A DNA stretch of 64,000 nt from Nitrospira_E sp052156535 (GCF_052156535.1 NZ_JBQKUP010000034.1:310001-374000); one strand, 5' to 3'; counted from the stretch's first letter, positions 1 to 13,420 are shown. Notes: a model not told the origin generated them from the sequence alone. Numbers and translations are program-made.

Positions 1-1
1 G

Positions 2-286
2 GTCAAAATTTGGCGGAGGAGCTTTGATGTGCCTCCCCCAGGGGGTGAAAGCTTGAAGGATACTGCCGAACGAGTTCTTCCCTATTATGAAAATCGAATC
101 CGGCCGGCTCTATTGGCAGATAAGACGGTCTTAGTCGTGGCCCATGGCAATAGTTTGCGGTCATTGGTTATGCAATTAGAGCATTTGTCAAAGGAAGGTG
201 TGCTTGAATTGAATATTCCGACGGGTGCACCATTATGGTATGAATTGGACGCATCAGGGGAGGTAACCGGCCATCGATATTTGTAA
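2..286 (+). CDS. gpmA: 2,3-bisphosphoglycerate-dependent phosphoglycerate mutase, C-terminal part
   Basis: The reading frame is open from base 2 and the gene begins upstream of the window; only about the last 95 residues are present. They contain the IWRRSFDVPPP segment, the ESLKDT stretch and the VVAHGNSLRSLV motif with the second catalytic histidine, all typical of the cofactor-dependent mutase. The enzyme interconverts 3- and 2-phosphoglycerate in glycolysis and gluconeogenesis in the cytosol. The stop is TAA at 284-286. Identification is firm; the N-terminal RHG phosphohistidine motif cannot be seen. Confidence 0.93.
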   Translation, partial: VKIWRRSFDVPPPGGESLKDTAERVLPYYENRIRPALLADKTVLVVAHGNSLRSLVMQLEHLSKEGVLELNIPTGAPLWYELDASGEVTGHRYL

Positions 287-377
287 GTGAGCCATAGCGC
301 CTTGCCAATGTCTCTCAAGCGCAATTTCAAAGAATCTTTTGGCAGAGAAAATTGCCTTATTCCTGCTTGGTTGAATC

Positions 378-767
378 ATGGTGGTCATTTTTCTTTTCTT
401 TATTGCCGGGTTGTGGATGGCCGATGGTGTGGCTTTGTTAGTTGCGCCGGAACGGATGATTGCCACACTGCGACAGTCGCTGATTGTGGCGCCAGGGTTT
501 ATAAAATGGGGTGGCGTTGCAGCCCTATTGGGTCTTGTTTTGTTATTCGGAACCAGAGGACTGCCCTACCAACCTCTTTGGATGGTCGTGGGCCTAAGTA
601 TGGTCGCGAAGGGCGTTTTCTTGTATGCCGGACCAGATCGTTGGCGGTTGCGGATCGTTAAATGGTGTTTGGAACGGGATGTGGTCGATTATCGCATCTG
701 GGGGCTGGGGTTATGTGCCCTTTCTGTCTTGCTATTAGATGCGTTGGGCTGGGGAAAAGGACTGTAG
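378..767 (+). CDS. Small four-helix membrane protein, function unknown
   Basis: A 129-residue protein made mostly of hydrophobic segments: residues about 1-22, 43-60, 67-84 and 107-125 look like four membrane helices joined by short loops. There are no catalytic motifs or cysteine pairs. It lies between gpmA and a small acidic protein, both in the same direction, and may be cotranscribed with them. I do not recognise the family; the frame is supported by its hydrophobic pattern and ATG start rather than by homology. Confidence 0.65.
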   Translation: MVVIFLFFIAGLWMADGVALLVAPERMIATLRQSLIVAPGFIKWGGVAALLGLVLLFGTRGLPYQPLWMVVGLSMVAKGVFLYAGPDRWRLRIVKWCLERDVVDYRIWGLGLCALSVLLLDALGWGKGL

Positions 768-831
768 GGGAGTGGAATGGCGGGGACAATCTGATCCACT
801 TTTGCCAAATGCACGATGACAATGAGGGCAT

Positions 832-1125
832 ATGACGGATTTTGACCGTGAGAAATTGTCCGAAACCTGGCAGGTTCATCAATCTACCGATTGGCCAGAC
901 GGGTTGGGAAGTCATGAAGGGCAACTCATGACGTTAGATACAGTCATTGGTGGATGTTTGACCTATTACTTTGAGGAGCATCATCTTGATGAACCACGAA
1001 TTGAAATCTTACGTGATTGCCTTGCTGATCTGGAAATTATTGTCCCGGAATTATCTGAATCCACCCGTGATTATTTCCGTCGATTGCGATTTCTTGGCGT
1101 GACCCTTCTTCAAGATTTTTCCTAA
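832..1125 (+). CDS. Conserved-looking small acidic protein, function unknown
   Basis: A 97-residue soluble, acidic protein with no signal peptide. Its predicted content is mainly helical, with a segment around LRDCLADLEIIVPEL (about residues 62-76) and a tail rich in Arg, Phe and Leu. It starts with ATG at 832 and sits 64 bases after the membrane protein gene. I do not recognise the family. The amino-acid composition is normal for a real protein and no overlapping frame competes. Confidence 0.6.
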   Translation: MTDFDREKLSETWQVHQSTDWPDGLGSHEGQLMTLDTVIGGCLTYYFEEHHLDEPRIEILRDCLADLEIIVPELSESTRDYFRRLRFLGVTLLQDFS

Positions 1126-1313
1126 ACCATTTTCAAACAGATCTTTCTTCCCGGTCATTTTCCGTTGCCCACCGAAATGAGCCTCTCTATGGGCTATTCA
1201 GCCCTACTGGAATTCATGGAGTTGGTATTTTGATTGGTTTGACGCTGGAAAAAATGCTGTGGTACCGTGGTTTCTGGTTTCTACCTATTGCCTTTCACAG
1301 TTAGGTGCAGACA

Positions 1314-2234
1314 ATGAGTCAACAAAATGATCTGAAAACGATTCTGAATAAACTCCATTATACTGACGATGCCAAGGTGGTGGAGCAAATTTCTGCCCAG
1401 ACCAAACTGGTCATGGCCCGTATGAAAGGTATTCGCCGCAAGGTTGTAGTGATGAGCGGTAAGGGCGGGGTGGGGAAAAGTATGACCACCGTGAACCTGG
1501 CGTTGGCCTTCGCACGGATGGGTCAACGGGTGGGATTACTGGATGTGGATATTAATGGGCCGTGTGTTCCTCAAATGCTGGGGATGCGTGGAAAGGGCTT
1601 ATTGGATACTCCGGAAGGGGCGGTGCCGCCGACTGGTCCATTAAATATCAAGGTTGCGTCGATGGATTTTCTCCTACAAGAAAACGCCCCGGTCCGGTGG
1701 AAAGGTCCCATGGACCTCAGCCCGGTTTGGTTGGGCATGACCGAAATGAATGTGATTCGGGAGTTTCTCTCCGACATGGTGTGGGGTGAATTGGACTATT
1801 TGCTGGCCGACCTGCCCCCTGGGGCGGCAGCCGATAAGCCACCCCTCTTGGCAGGACTTATTCCTGATTTAGCGGGGGCGGTGGTGGTGACAACGCCATC
1901 CGAGGTGGCTTCGAATGTCGTTCAAAAATCCATTGCCTATGCCCAGGAACTGGGTATTGAGATTTTGGGGGTGGTCGAGAACATGAGCCAGTACCGGTGT
2001 CCCTCCTGCGGAGAAGAAAGCCCCTTGTTTGAGGGGGATACCGATTCCATGTGTGAGGCATTGGGTTTGCCTCTTTTAGGACGTATTCCCTTTGATCGGA
2101 ATTTTGCCCGCACCTTTGATAAGGGGGAACCGATCCTGGGAGGGGACAATCCTACTTCGGCGAAATATCAGGATATTGCCAAAAAAGTTCATACATTGTT
2201 GGATTATCAACATGTTTTAGACGGGAAAGTGTAA
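1314..2234 (+). CDS. mrp: Mrp/ApbC (NBP35-type) Fe-S carrier P-loop ATPase
   Basis: A 306-residue ATPase of the Mrp/Nbp35/ApbC group, which binds and transfers [4Fe-4S] clusters to apo-proteins in the cytosol. The deviant Walker A motif GKGGVGKS is at residues 49-56. The cluster-binding pair CPSC is at residues 229 and 232. A GTG nine bases upstream is also in frame, but the AGGTG at 1303-1307 acts better as a ribosome site for ATG 1314 with six bases spacing. The next gene, a zinc-ribbon/PCP_red protein, follows 49 bases later in the same direction, so it may be a client or partner; that link is inferred from position only. Confidence 0.9.
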   Translation: MSQQNDLKTILNKLHYTDDAKVVEQISAQTKLVMARMKGIRRKVVVMSGKGGVGKSMTTVNLALAFARMGQRVGLLDVDINGPCVPQMLGMRGKGLLDTPEGAVPPTGPLNIKVASMDFLLQENAPVRWKGPMDLSPVWLGMTEMNVIREFLSDMVWGELDYLLADLPPGAAADKPPLLAGLIPDLAGAVVVTTPSEVASNVVQKSIAYAQELGIEILGVVENMSQYRCPSCGEESPLFEGDTDSMCEALGLPLLGRIPFDRNFARTFDKGEPILGGDNPTSAKYQDIAKKVHTLLDYQHVLDGKV

Positions 2235-2283
2235 CGTCTCGAAGCGATCGTTGGCCTTAGCCGACGTTTAGAAGGGAAGCGAT

Positions 2284-3057
2284 ATGAAATTTGTCTGTCT
2301 CAAATGCGAAACCTATATGACTTTTGAAAAAGTCGAAAAACCGGCTGAAGGCTCTCTTGGGGTCTTTTTTGAATGCCCCTCCTGCCAATCGCGGTTTTCG
2401 ATGGTGACCAATCCCGGCGAAACCCAGATGGTCTCTTCTTTAGGCGTCCAGTTGGGGGGGAGAACCGAAGCATCCAAACCTTTGGAAATGACCCGGGGCG
2501 GGCTAGAGGACAACGTTTCGGCAGGCATGGGACAGATGGCCGCCTATTTAAATGAGAAAATTCAGAGCGGCCAACCGGCTGCGGATCCTGCGGCCTCGGG
2601 TGCCCCAGGTACTGCCAGTGCACCGGGGGCCACTTCGGAAGGCGGAGGATGTCCGTTTTCGGCCATGGTTGCTCAAATGGGTTTGGGGTCAACGGGTGCC
2701 ACAGGAACTCAAGCCCCTCAGGCCGCGGAACAATTGCTTTGGACTCCGGATGCTCAGGAAAAACTGGCCAAACTCCCATCTTTTGTGCAGCCGATGGTCA
2801 AAAGCAGCGTAGAGACCTATGCCCGGAAGAATGGTTTTACCACCGTGACCCTTCAGGTGATGGATGATTCCAAGAACGCCTCCACGGAAGGGATAAAGTG
2901 GACACCGGAGGCGCAGCAACGGTTGGATAATATTCCCGACTTTATTCGCCCTATGGCGCGGCGGGAAATCGAACGTCTGGTCAAGGAACGGGGTCAGTCG
3001 GAAATTACGGCCCAGGTGATGGAAGAGGCCAAAGAAAAATTTATGAAGTTTATGTAG
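2284..3057 (+). CDS. Zinc-ribbon protein with two C-terminal PCP_red domains
   Basis: A 257-residue protein. Residues 5-34 hold two CxxC knuckles (C5/C8, C31/C34) that should bind zinc or iron. Residues 95-150 are a low-complexity Ala/Gly/Pro/Ser linker that includes a lone GGGCPFS element at C123. Residues 152-195 and 205-250 are two PCP_red domains (the family named after the C-terminus of the light-independent protochlorophyllide reductase subunit), each beginning W-T-P-x-A and containing the P-x-F-x-x-P-M core. No chlorophyll genes are nearby. It probably forms a unit with the Mrp ATPase upstream. Four related domains occur in the operon at 35365-39366. Function unknown. Confidence 0.85.
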   Translation: MKFVCLKCETYMTFEKVEKPAEGSLGVFFECPSCQSRFSMVTNPGETQMVSSLGVQLGGRTEASKPLEMTRGGLEDNVSAGMGQMAAYLNEKIQSGQPAADPAASGAPGTASAPGATSEGGGCPFSAMVAQMGLGSTGATGTQAPQAAEQLLWTPDAQEKLAKLPSFVQPMVKSSVETYARKNGFTTVTLQVMDDSKNASTEGIKWTPEAQQRLDNIPDFIRPMARREIERLVKERGQSEITAQVMEEAKEKFMKFM

Positions 3058-3081
3058 CCCAAATTCGCAAACGGGTTTATG

Positions 3082-3116
3082 AAAAAGGCGGGACTCACCG
3101 AGTCCCGCCTTTTTTT
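3082..3116. terminator. Rho-independent terminator, probably bidirectional
   Basis: A perfect GGCGGGACT/AGTCCCGCC stem is flanked by an A-run on the left and a T-run on the right, so it can end transcription from the gene ending at 3057 and also from maf on the opposite strand, which ends at 3210. Confidence 0.9.
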
Positions 3117-3209
3117 ATTTCTCTACATTCTACCCACAACAACGTTTGCGGCTTCCCCGACATTATTCCCCTGGAATCTCAATATAGTTTATGCGGGGAC
3201 GAAACCTCG

Positions 3210-3848
3210 CTATAAGAAATCCTTCCAATTCGCATACGGTTTTGTCCGGTATATTTCTTCGGTCTTTACTGGCAGATCAACTCCAACCTGCTCAAGAAGT
3301 TGAGCTAGCTTCCCAAGCGGTAATCCCACGACGGTCGGATAATCCCCTTCGATTTTTTTTATCAGAAACGCGCCTTCTCCCTGAATGGAATAGGCGCCTG
3401 CTTTCCCCAGGCTATCCTGAGTCTTCAGGTAGGTCTGCAAGTCGGTATCTGAAAAGTCCTTGATCCAGACTTTGACGGTTTCAACGTACATTTCTCTTCG
3501 CTCATTAGCCCTTGCTACCAAGGCCAATCCGGTATGGACGAGATGACATCGACCGCGCAAGCTCGTCAGCATGTGGTGGGCATCTTCAAGGTTTGCCGGT
3601 TTGCCAAGAATCTGACCATCCAATTCAATAACAGTATCGCTGCCGATGACGAGGCTGTCGGGATAGTGATTCGCCACGGATTCGGCTTTTTTAAGGGCAA
3701 GACGTCGTACATGATTGGCGGGTGACTCCTGGCCGAGAACTTCTTCATTGATTGAAGGTGAAATGATTTCAAAGCGGAGCCCCAAGAGGGTCAGCAGTTC
3801 TTTTCGACGAGGCGATGAGGATGCCAGGATGAGGTGAGGATCGGGCAT
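3210..3848 (-). CDS. maf: Maf-family nucleoside triphosphate pyrophosphatase
   Basis: A 212-residue Maf protein. The N-terminal LILASSSPRRKELL signature, the VIGSDTVIELDGQILGKP active-site stretch and the GDYPTVVGLPL segment near the C-terminus are all present. The family hydrolyses non-canonical or modified nucleoside triphosphates and is linked to septum formation. The ATG directly abuts the stop codon of dus (3849), so translation is probably coupled. The length is normal for the family; a subtype (YhdE-like or YceF-like) is not assigned. Confidence 0.92.
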   Translation of the reverse strand: MPDPHLILASSSPRRKELLTLLGLRFEIISPSINEEVLGQESPANHVRRLALKKAESVANHYPDSLVIGSDTVIELDGQILGKPANLEDAHHMLTSLRGRCHLVHTGLALVARANERREMYVETVKVWIKDFSDTDLQTYLKTQDSLGKAGAYSIQGEGAFLIKKIEGDYPTVVGLPLGKLAQLLEQVGVDLPVKTEEIYRTKPYANWKDFL

Positions 3849-5012
3849 TTAGGAGGTGCTGATGGTGGCCGGTGTTTCCATGTCCTGGTTGCCTAGGGCA
3901 CGAACTTGGTACTGGTTGACCAAATTGATCACATCTGTCGTGGAATGGGTACGAACGAGTTGTGCGCGCATCGCCGCAGCATAGGGAAAGCCCGAACAAT
4001 ACCAACCTAAGTGTTTGCGCATGCGGATGAAACGCTCTGGCCCATGGACTCGTTCAAACAGGGAGGCATGTTGGATCATGATCCTGAATGTTTCTTCCAG
4101 GCTTGGAACATGCTGCGGTGGAATACAGAATTGTCCCGTTTGCAACATTTCTCGTATCTGTTGAGTCCCCTGAAAGACCCATGGATTGCCGAGTGAGCCC
4201 CGGCCGATCAACACGCCGTTAACGCCAGATTCCCGAATGCGGGCAGCGGATTCTCCCAGACTCTGAATATCGCCATTGCCTAGGACAAGAATGCCATGCG
4301 GCTGGATTCGGTTTGCGGCTAGGGCGATCGCTTCCCAATCGGATTGTCCCCGATACATTTGCGATAGCGTGCGGCCGTGAATGGAGATGACCTCTGGGCG
4401 TCCCTGGATAAGACAGGCGCTCCATTCTTCGATCATGTTCCGGTCGAAGCCAATGCGGGTTTTGACGGATAAGGGAATGGCTTTGCGAATTGGGCCGTGG
4501 TGAAGGTCGTTCTGGAGCTGGCTAATGGCTTCTATTGCTTTGGGCTTCATTCCGATTTGATTTAGGGGCTGGCCGGCGGTCCAATCCTGAATGCCTTTTC
4601 GTGCCATCTCTATCAGTTCCAGCGCCAAATTTGGAGTGCGAATTAATCCGGCGCCACTCCCGGAGGACGCGACGTTTTTCGAGGGGCACCCCATATTGAT
4701 ATCCAACCCATCAAACCCCAACTCACAGACCACATGGGCCGCTTGGTAAAATAAAGCAGGTTCCTTCCCATAGATTTGGGCAATGACGGGACGTTCCGCT
4801 TCCGAGTATCGCAGGCTATCGAGGGCCTTGAGTCTACCGGAACAGATGTCATGGACGTTGGTAAATTCCGTAAAGACCACATCAGGTTTTCCATGAATTG
4901 CCACTATATGGCGGAAAGCCGAATCAGTGACGCCATCCATGGGGGCCAATCCAATAATCGGTTGAGGGAGAGCCCGCCATAGTGTGGATTTGGTCTGAGG
5001 GTAGTGAGTCAT
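3849..5012 (-). CDS. dus: tRNA-dihydrouridine synthase
   Basis: A 387-residue flavoenzyme that reduces uridine to dihydrouridine in the D-loop of tRNAs. The early GLAPMDGVTDSAFR motif, the catalytic-cysteine motif NMGCPSKNV and the HGRT and GNGDI segments of the TIM barrel are visible. It heads a two-gene operon with maf, with the genes directly adjoining. Dus proteins are often about 320-350 residues; the extra length here is spread over the C-terminal half. The subtype (DusA, B or C) is not assigned. Confidence 0.92.
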   Translation of the reverse strand: MTHYPQTKSTLWRALPQPIIGLAPMDGVTDSAFRHIVAIHGKPDVVFTEFTNVHDICSGRLKALDSLRYSEAERPVIAQIYGKEPALFYQAAHVVCELGFDGLDINMGCPSKNVASSGSGAGLIRTPNLALELIEMARKGIQDWTAGQPLNQIGMKPKAIEAISQLQNDLHHGPIRKAIPLSVKTRIGFDRNMIEEWSACLIQGRPEVISIHGRTLSQMYRGQSDWEAIALAANRIQPHGILVLGNGDIQSLGESAARIRESGVNGVLIGRGSLGNPWVFQGTQQIREMLQTGQFCIPPQHVPSLEETFRIMIQHASLFERVHGPERFIRMRKHLGWYCSGFPYAAAMRAQLVRTHSTTDVINLVNQYQVRALGNQDMETPATISTS

Positions 5013-5201
5013 GAGTTATGGAATGAAACCGGGTGCTTGAGTTTCGGGTTTATTTTACCGAAAACGTCTAGGTGTTCCTTTGAATCTAAATCTTACACCT
5101 TTAATCCTGACACAGCGGACCGACTATTGACAGGAAGCTTCTGGGAAAGTCCAGTTGGCACATAACTTGTTTTTGTCGTTGATGAATTTGGAGGGTATTA
5201 G

Positions 5202-6290
5202 ATGTCATTACGTAGAAATGCAACTTTGAAAACGCCATCTGATACAAAACCTTTGACAAATACCATTGTGTTGGAAGAAGAGATTGTACGCGAAATCAAA
5301 ACTCTTTGGACAGGACCTGATACGGATGCGCGAACGGCCCTATTAAAAGAAATGGTCGGCAGTGTCGTCGGGCTTCGTGATTTGGATACGGATGTCATAG
5401 ATGTCAAAATTCTTCATCGAGCTTTAAAAGAGCTTCGCCACTCCTTTCGGGTATTTCGGCAATATCGCGAGATGAAGAAAGTCAGTATTTTTGGTTCCGC
5501 CCGGACCCCAGGGGATGATCCCAACTATACGCTGGCTTCCCAACTTGGGAAACTCCTCAGTCAACGTGGCTTTATGGTGATCACGGGGGGTGGGCCCGGG
5601 ATTATGCAAGCCGGGAATGAAGGGGCTGGTCGGGACAATAGTTTTGGGGTGAATATCATGCTGCCTTTTGAGCAAGCCCCGAATGCGATGATTGCGGATG
5701 ATAAAAAACTTGTACATCTCAAGTATTTTTTTTCGCGAAAATTATTGCTGGTAAAGGAAAGCCATGCCGTCGCCCTTTTTCCTGGAGGATTTGGGACGTT
5801 AGATGAGGCGTTTGAGGTGTTAACGCTGATTCAAACGGGGAAAACGCACCCGATTCCCGTCGTGTGTATCGAATCCCCTGGGGGCGATTACTGGAAGCAA
5901 TTGATGGAGTTTTTTGATCAGCAACTCTTGTCTCGTGGATTTATTAATCGATCCGATTTAGCACTCTTCAAAGTCGTGTATTCTGCAGAGGAAGCGGTGA
6001 AGGAAATTCAGCAATTTTTCCGGGTGTACCATTCTCTACGAATTGTGAAAGATTCGATGGTTATCCGTATTCATCAACAGCTCTCGCAGGCCCAGATGTC
6101 CCAGTTGAACCAGGAATTTTCGGACCTCTTGACCGATGGGCAGTTTCAGCAAGTTGAGGCGTTGCCCGAGGAATGGGATGAACCCCACATTTCACACCTG
6201 CCACGTCTGATGCTACATTTTAATTGGAAAGAGTTAGGTCGTCTTCGGCAATGCATTGATTGGCTCAATGCCCGAGCATTAGCTTTATAG
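5202..6290 (+). CDS. LOG-family (TIGR00730-like) nucleotide hydrolase
   Basis: A 362-residue protein whose central part (about residues 88-255) is a Rossmann-fold LOG domain. It carries VSIFGSART, the GGGPGIMQAGNEGA loop and the diagnostic PGGFGTLDE motif. Members remove the base from nucleoside monophosphates; some make cytokinins, and many are misnamed lysine decarboxylases. The N-terminal 85 residues and C-terminal 100 residues are extra compared with the short members of about 190 residues, so it resembles the long bacterial type. It starts with ATG 5202 after a GGAGGG-like site. The substrate cannot be inferred. Confidence 0.85.
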   Translation: MSLRRNATLKTPSDTKPLTNTIVLEEEIVREIKTLWTGPDTDARTALLKEMVGSVVGLRDLDTDVIDVKILHRALKELRHSFRVFRQYREMKKVSIFGSARTPGDDPNYTLASQLGKLLSQRGFMVITGGGPGIMQAGNEGAGRDNSFGVNIMLPFEQAPNAMIADDKKLVHLKYFFSRKLLLVKESHAVALFPGGFGTLDEAFEVLTLIQTGKTHPIPVVCIESPGGDYWKQLMEFFDQQLLSRGFINRSDLALFKVVYSAEEAVKEIQQFFRVYHSLRIVKDSMVIRIHQQLSQAQMSQLNQEFSDLLTDGQFQQVEALPEEWDEPHISHLPRLMLHFNWKELGRLRQCIDWLNARALAL

Positions 6291-6361
6291 GAATTTTGGA
6301 AAATGCATTGAGGGTTTGTCCGGATTTATTGAAAGCTGATAAGCTCAGCCCGAAAGGCGAG

Positions 6362-7249
6362 ATGATCATGACAAAAACAATGACAAAATTTGATGAATTG
6401 CCCAATCAGAATCCACCGGACGTGGTGTTGTATCACGCCGATTGTATGGATGGATTTGGCGCAGCGTGGGCTCTCTGGAAACGGTTTCCGAAGGCTCGCT
6501 ATGTTGCGGTTAAGCATGGGAATCCGCCTCCGGATGGATTGCAAAACCAACATGTGGTGATGGTTGATTTTAGTTATCACCGCGAAACCATATTGGAGTT
6601 AGCAGATCAAGTGGCCAGTCTTTATATTTTAGATCATCATATTACCGCCCAGGATTCTCTGAAGGATTTGCCTTTTGCATATTTCGATATGAACCGAAGT
6701 GGCGCGGTCTTGGCATGGGAATGGGCCCACACGCAACCGGTTCCCTGGCTCCTCCAGTATGTGCAGGATAAGGATTTGTGGCATTGGCAACTTCCCGGTA
6801 GTCGGGAGATTAGTGCGGCGCTGGCGTCATACCCGTTTGGATTTGAACGGTGGGAGTCCCTTCAATTTGAAACATTAAAGGTTGAGGGAACAGGTATTTT
6901 ACGATCCGAAAAGGCATTGGTTGAAAAGATGGCAACCGAAGTCACCATGGTCTCGTTCGCGGGACATATGGTTCCGGCCGTTCATTCAGCCGTGTTAACC
7001 AGCCAAATAGGGGAGCATCTTTCTGAGAAACATCCATTTTGTCTCATTTGGCATCAAAAAGATGGCCGCCGGTATTTTTCCCTTCGGTCCAAAGCCGGAG
7101 GGATTTCCGTGGCTGAAATTGCAGCTAAATATGGTGGAGGCGGACATACCCATGCTGCCGGGTTCTCTATTGCTTTAGATGGGGATTGTCAGAATTTTCT
7201 TAACCCCGTTTTCGGTCTTCCTAATTTTTCTCCCGCCTCTCGATTCTGA
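6362..7249 (+). CDS. DHH-family phosphoesterase
   Basis: About 295 residues. The N-terminal region has HADCMDGFGAAWA and the metal-binding LDHHITAQD motif of the DHH superfamily; near the C-terminus GGGGHTHAAGFSI is the DHHA1-type substrate motif. These enzymes hydrolyse phosphodiesters such as oligoribonucleotides or cyclic dinucleotides. The frame stays open upstream, but the protein alignment and an AAGG at 6354-6357 favour ATG 6362 or ATG 6368. It is shorter than RecJ and lacks its OB domain, so it is not RecJ. Confidence 0.85.
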   Translation: MIMTKTMTKFDELPNQNPPDVVLYHADCMDGFGAAWALWKRFPKARYVAVKHGNPPPDGLQNQHVVMVDFSYHRETILELADQVASLYILDHHITAQDSLKDLPFAYFDMNRSGAVLAWEWAHTQPVPWLLQYVQDKDLWHWQLPGSREISAALASYPFGFERWESLQFETLKVEGTGILRSEKALVEKMATEVTMVSFAGHMVPAVHSAVLTSQIGEHLSEKHPFCLIWHQKDGRRYFSLRSKAGGISVAEIAAKYGGGGHTHAAGFSIALDGDCQNFLNPVFGLPNFSPASRF

Positions 7250-7282
7250 TTATTTAAAGAGTATCTTTTTGATGGTGCATCC

Positions 7283-7999
7283 ATGATTCCACTTCGGGAT
7301 GATAATCCTACTGAAATTACACCTGTGGTGACGGTGGCGTTAATTGTCTTCTGCAGTATGGTGTTCCTGTATGAGATCTCCCTCTCAATACCAAGCAGTG
7401 AGGCATTTGTTTATATGTTCGGGGCGATTCCCGCAGTCGTGTTGGGGCATGCTCAGTTACCACCAGAGCTGGTGATTCTGCCCGCCTATGGAACACTGTT
7501 CTCAAGTATGTTTCTCCATGGGGGCTGGATGCATTTAATAGGGAATATGCTCTATCTGTGGATTTTTGGAAATAATATCGAAGATGTGATGGGCCATGCG
7601 AAGTTTGTTTTGTTCTATTTAATTTGTGGGGTACTGGCTGCCTTCAGCCATGCGTTGATTGATCCCGAATCAACGATACCAATGGTTGGAGCTAGCGGGG
7701 CAATTTCAGGGATTTTAGGCGGGTATTTATTACTGTATCCCCATGCGCGAGTATTGGTTTTAGTGCCTTATGGATTTATTGGAACCTTTAATGTTCCAGC
7801 GGCGATGGTATTAGGTTTATGGTTTTTAATGCAGGTCTTAAGCGGCGGTATGAGTCTTGGAAGTCAAGGAGGCGGGGTAGCGTTCTTTGCGCACATCGGT
7901 GGATTCCTTGCCGGCATGATATTGATTGGATTTTTTAAGCATCCTCATGTGAGATTTTTTAACCCACCTCATTCTTCAAGTTCATTGAGATCTTGGTAA
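7283..7999 (+). CDS. Rhomboid-family intramembrane serine protease
   Basis: A 238-residue polytopic membrane protein. It begins with MIPLRDDNPT, the usual start of bacterial rhomboids of this group. It has the HGGWMHLIGNMLYLWIFG helix, the catalytic serine in GASGAISG and the catalytic histidine in AHIGGFLAG. It cleaves membrane proteins within or near their transmembrane helices. It stands 33 bases after the DHH gene and may share its transcript. Its physiological substrate is unknown. Confidence 0.92.
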   Translation: MIPLRDDNPTEITPVVTVALIVFCSMVFLYEISLSIPSSEAFVYMFGAIPAVVLGHAQLPPELVILPAYGTLFSSMFLHGGWMHLIGNMLYLWIFGNNIEDVMGHAKFVLFYLICGVLAAFSHALIDPESTIPMVGASGAISGILGGYLLLYPHARVLVLVPYGFIGTFNVPAAMVLGLWFLMQVLSGGMSLGSQGGGVAFFAHIGGFLAGMILIGFFKHPHVRFFNPPHSSSSLRSW

Positions 8000-8379
8000 T
8001 TCAGTAAATATTTTACTGGGAAGTTGGTTCCTTACGAGATTGTCCTGGTAAAGGAGATTTTGAAATCCAACTAGATATTTGAAAGAATCGTTTCTTGAAT
8101 TTGAGTGCCACCATCCAAAGCATTTTTTGGCCAGCAATAGAAATAACCCTAAGCTATTTAGAATCCGTTGGTTCCTTAAATAGAGATAAATGGTTTTGCC
8201 AGTACAGTAGTATTGACGGGGGCATTTGGAATAATTGGGTGATCCTTTGAAAGGAAATTAAGGTAAATAAATAATAGACTTGACGGTGCAAATCTAAACA
8301 AATTGGATGCAGGGTCTGTAGATTATTTCAGAGAAAATTGACCCTTTGAAAAATAAATATAAAATATGAAAGAAAGTAT
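8000..8379. other. AT-rich gene-free stretch upstream of the rRNA promoter
   Basis: No plausible reading frame on either strand. The last 40 bases before the -35 box are almost pure A/T and could serve as an UP element for the rRNA promoter. Nothing else recognised. Confidence 0.5.
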
Positions 8380-8408
8380 TTGACAGTTCACCTTGATCGC
8401 CCTATAAT
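8380..8408 (+). promoter_or_regulatory. Sigma-70 promoter of the rRNA operon
   Basis: A perfect TTGACA at 8380-8385 and a perfect TATAAT at 8403-8408 are separated by exactly 17 bases. An A/T-rich stretch precedes it. It lies about 95 bases before the 16S gene, and I see no rival. Confidence 0.92.
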
Positions 8409-8429
8409 CACCCTTCGCCTTGAGAATTG

Positions 8430-8441
8430 GATCTTTGAAAA
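8430..8441 (+). promoter_or_regulatory. boxA-like antitermination site in the rRNA leader
   Basis: GATCTTTGAAAA lies between the promoter and the 16S gene and resembles the boxA element bound by NusB/S10 in rRNA leaders. A better match occurs before the 23S gene at 10363. Confidence 0.55.
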
Positions 8442-8469
8442 CTGAATAACTGGAAAAACAGTGGAACAA

Positions 8470-8493
8470 GTGTATTGGAATGGCGGCCCTTGA
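8470..8493 (+). other. 5' arm of the 16S precursor processing stem
   Basis: This segment pairs with 10072-10095 downstream of 16S; the core is AATGGCGGCCCT, extended by further pairs including G-U wobbles. It should form the long helix that RNase III cuts to release pre-16S rRNA. Confidence 0.8.
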
Positions 8494-8503
8494 AAATGGA
8501 ATT

Positions 8504-10052
<1,549 letters not shown>

Positions 10053-10071
10053 CTTAGCTCCTAAGTTTATT

Positions 10072-10095
10072 TCGAGGGCCGCCATTTCAGTGCAC
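10072..10095 (+). other. 3' arm of the 16S precursor processing stem
   Basis: Complementary to 8470-8493 (see that entry); it lies 28 bases after the 16S 3' end and 22 bases before tRNA-Ile. Confidence 0.8.
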
Positions 10096-10117
10096 TTTCT
10101 CTAGAAATGTATAGGCT

Positions 10118-10194
<77 letters not shown>

Positions 10195-10258
10195 TCTGAG
10201 CAAAAATTATGGGTTATCGTTTGAACCCCGACTATTACCAAGGGATTCTCCCAAAAAT

Positions 10259-10334
10259 GGGGCTGTAGCTCAGTTGGGAGAGCACCTGCTTTGCAAGCAG
10301 GGGGTCGGCGGTTCGAGCCCGCTCAGCTCCACCA
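10259..10334 (+). tRNA. tRNA-Ala (TGC)
   Basis: A 76-nt cloverleaf with anticodon TGC in loop TTTGCAA. The acceptor stem GGGGCTG/CAGCTCC includes the G3-U70 pair that marks alanine tRNAs. CCA is encoded. It is the second spacer tRNA of the rRNA operon. Confidence 0.97.
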
Positions 10335-10362
10335 TTTTAGCTGATTTAATTTTCAGCTAGTT

Positions 10363-10375
10363 GTGTTCTTTGACA
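10363..10375 (+). promoter_or_regulatory. boxA antitermination site before 23S
   Basis: TGTTCTTTGACAA differs at two positions from the classical TGCTCTTTAACAA boxA and is placed in the spacer just before the 23S gene, as expected for rRNA antitermination. Confidence 0.75.
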
Positions 10376-10394
10376 ATTTAATAGGTCATTTAGA

Positions 10395-10419
10395 GACCAT
10401 GTGTATCAAGAGCAAATGT

Positions 10420-10426
<7 letters not shown>
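10395..10426 (+). other. 5' arm of the 23S precursor processing stem
   Basis: Thirty-two bases nearly perfectly complementary to 13421-13452, with one mismatch and one G-U pair. The helix includes the terminal GTTAAG/CTTAAC pairing of mature 23S and should be the RNase III site. Confidence 0.88.

Positions 10427-13420
<2,994 letters not shown>

Noticed and set aside
287..661. Rightward 124-codon frame starting right after gpmA
   Set aside because: It overlaps the four-helix membrane protein in another frame and has a Cys/Arg-rich shadow composition.
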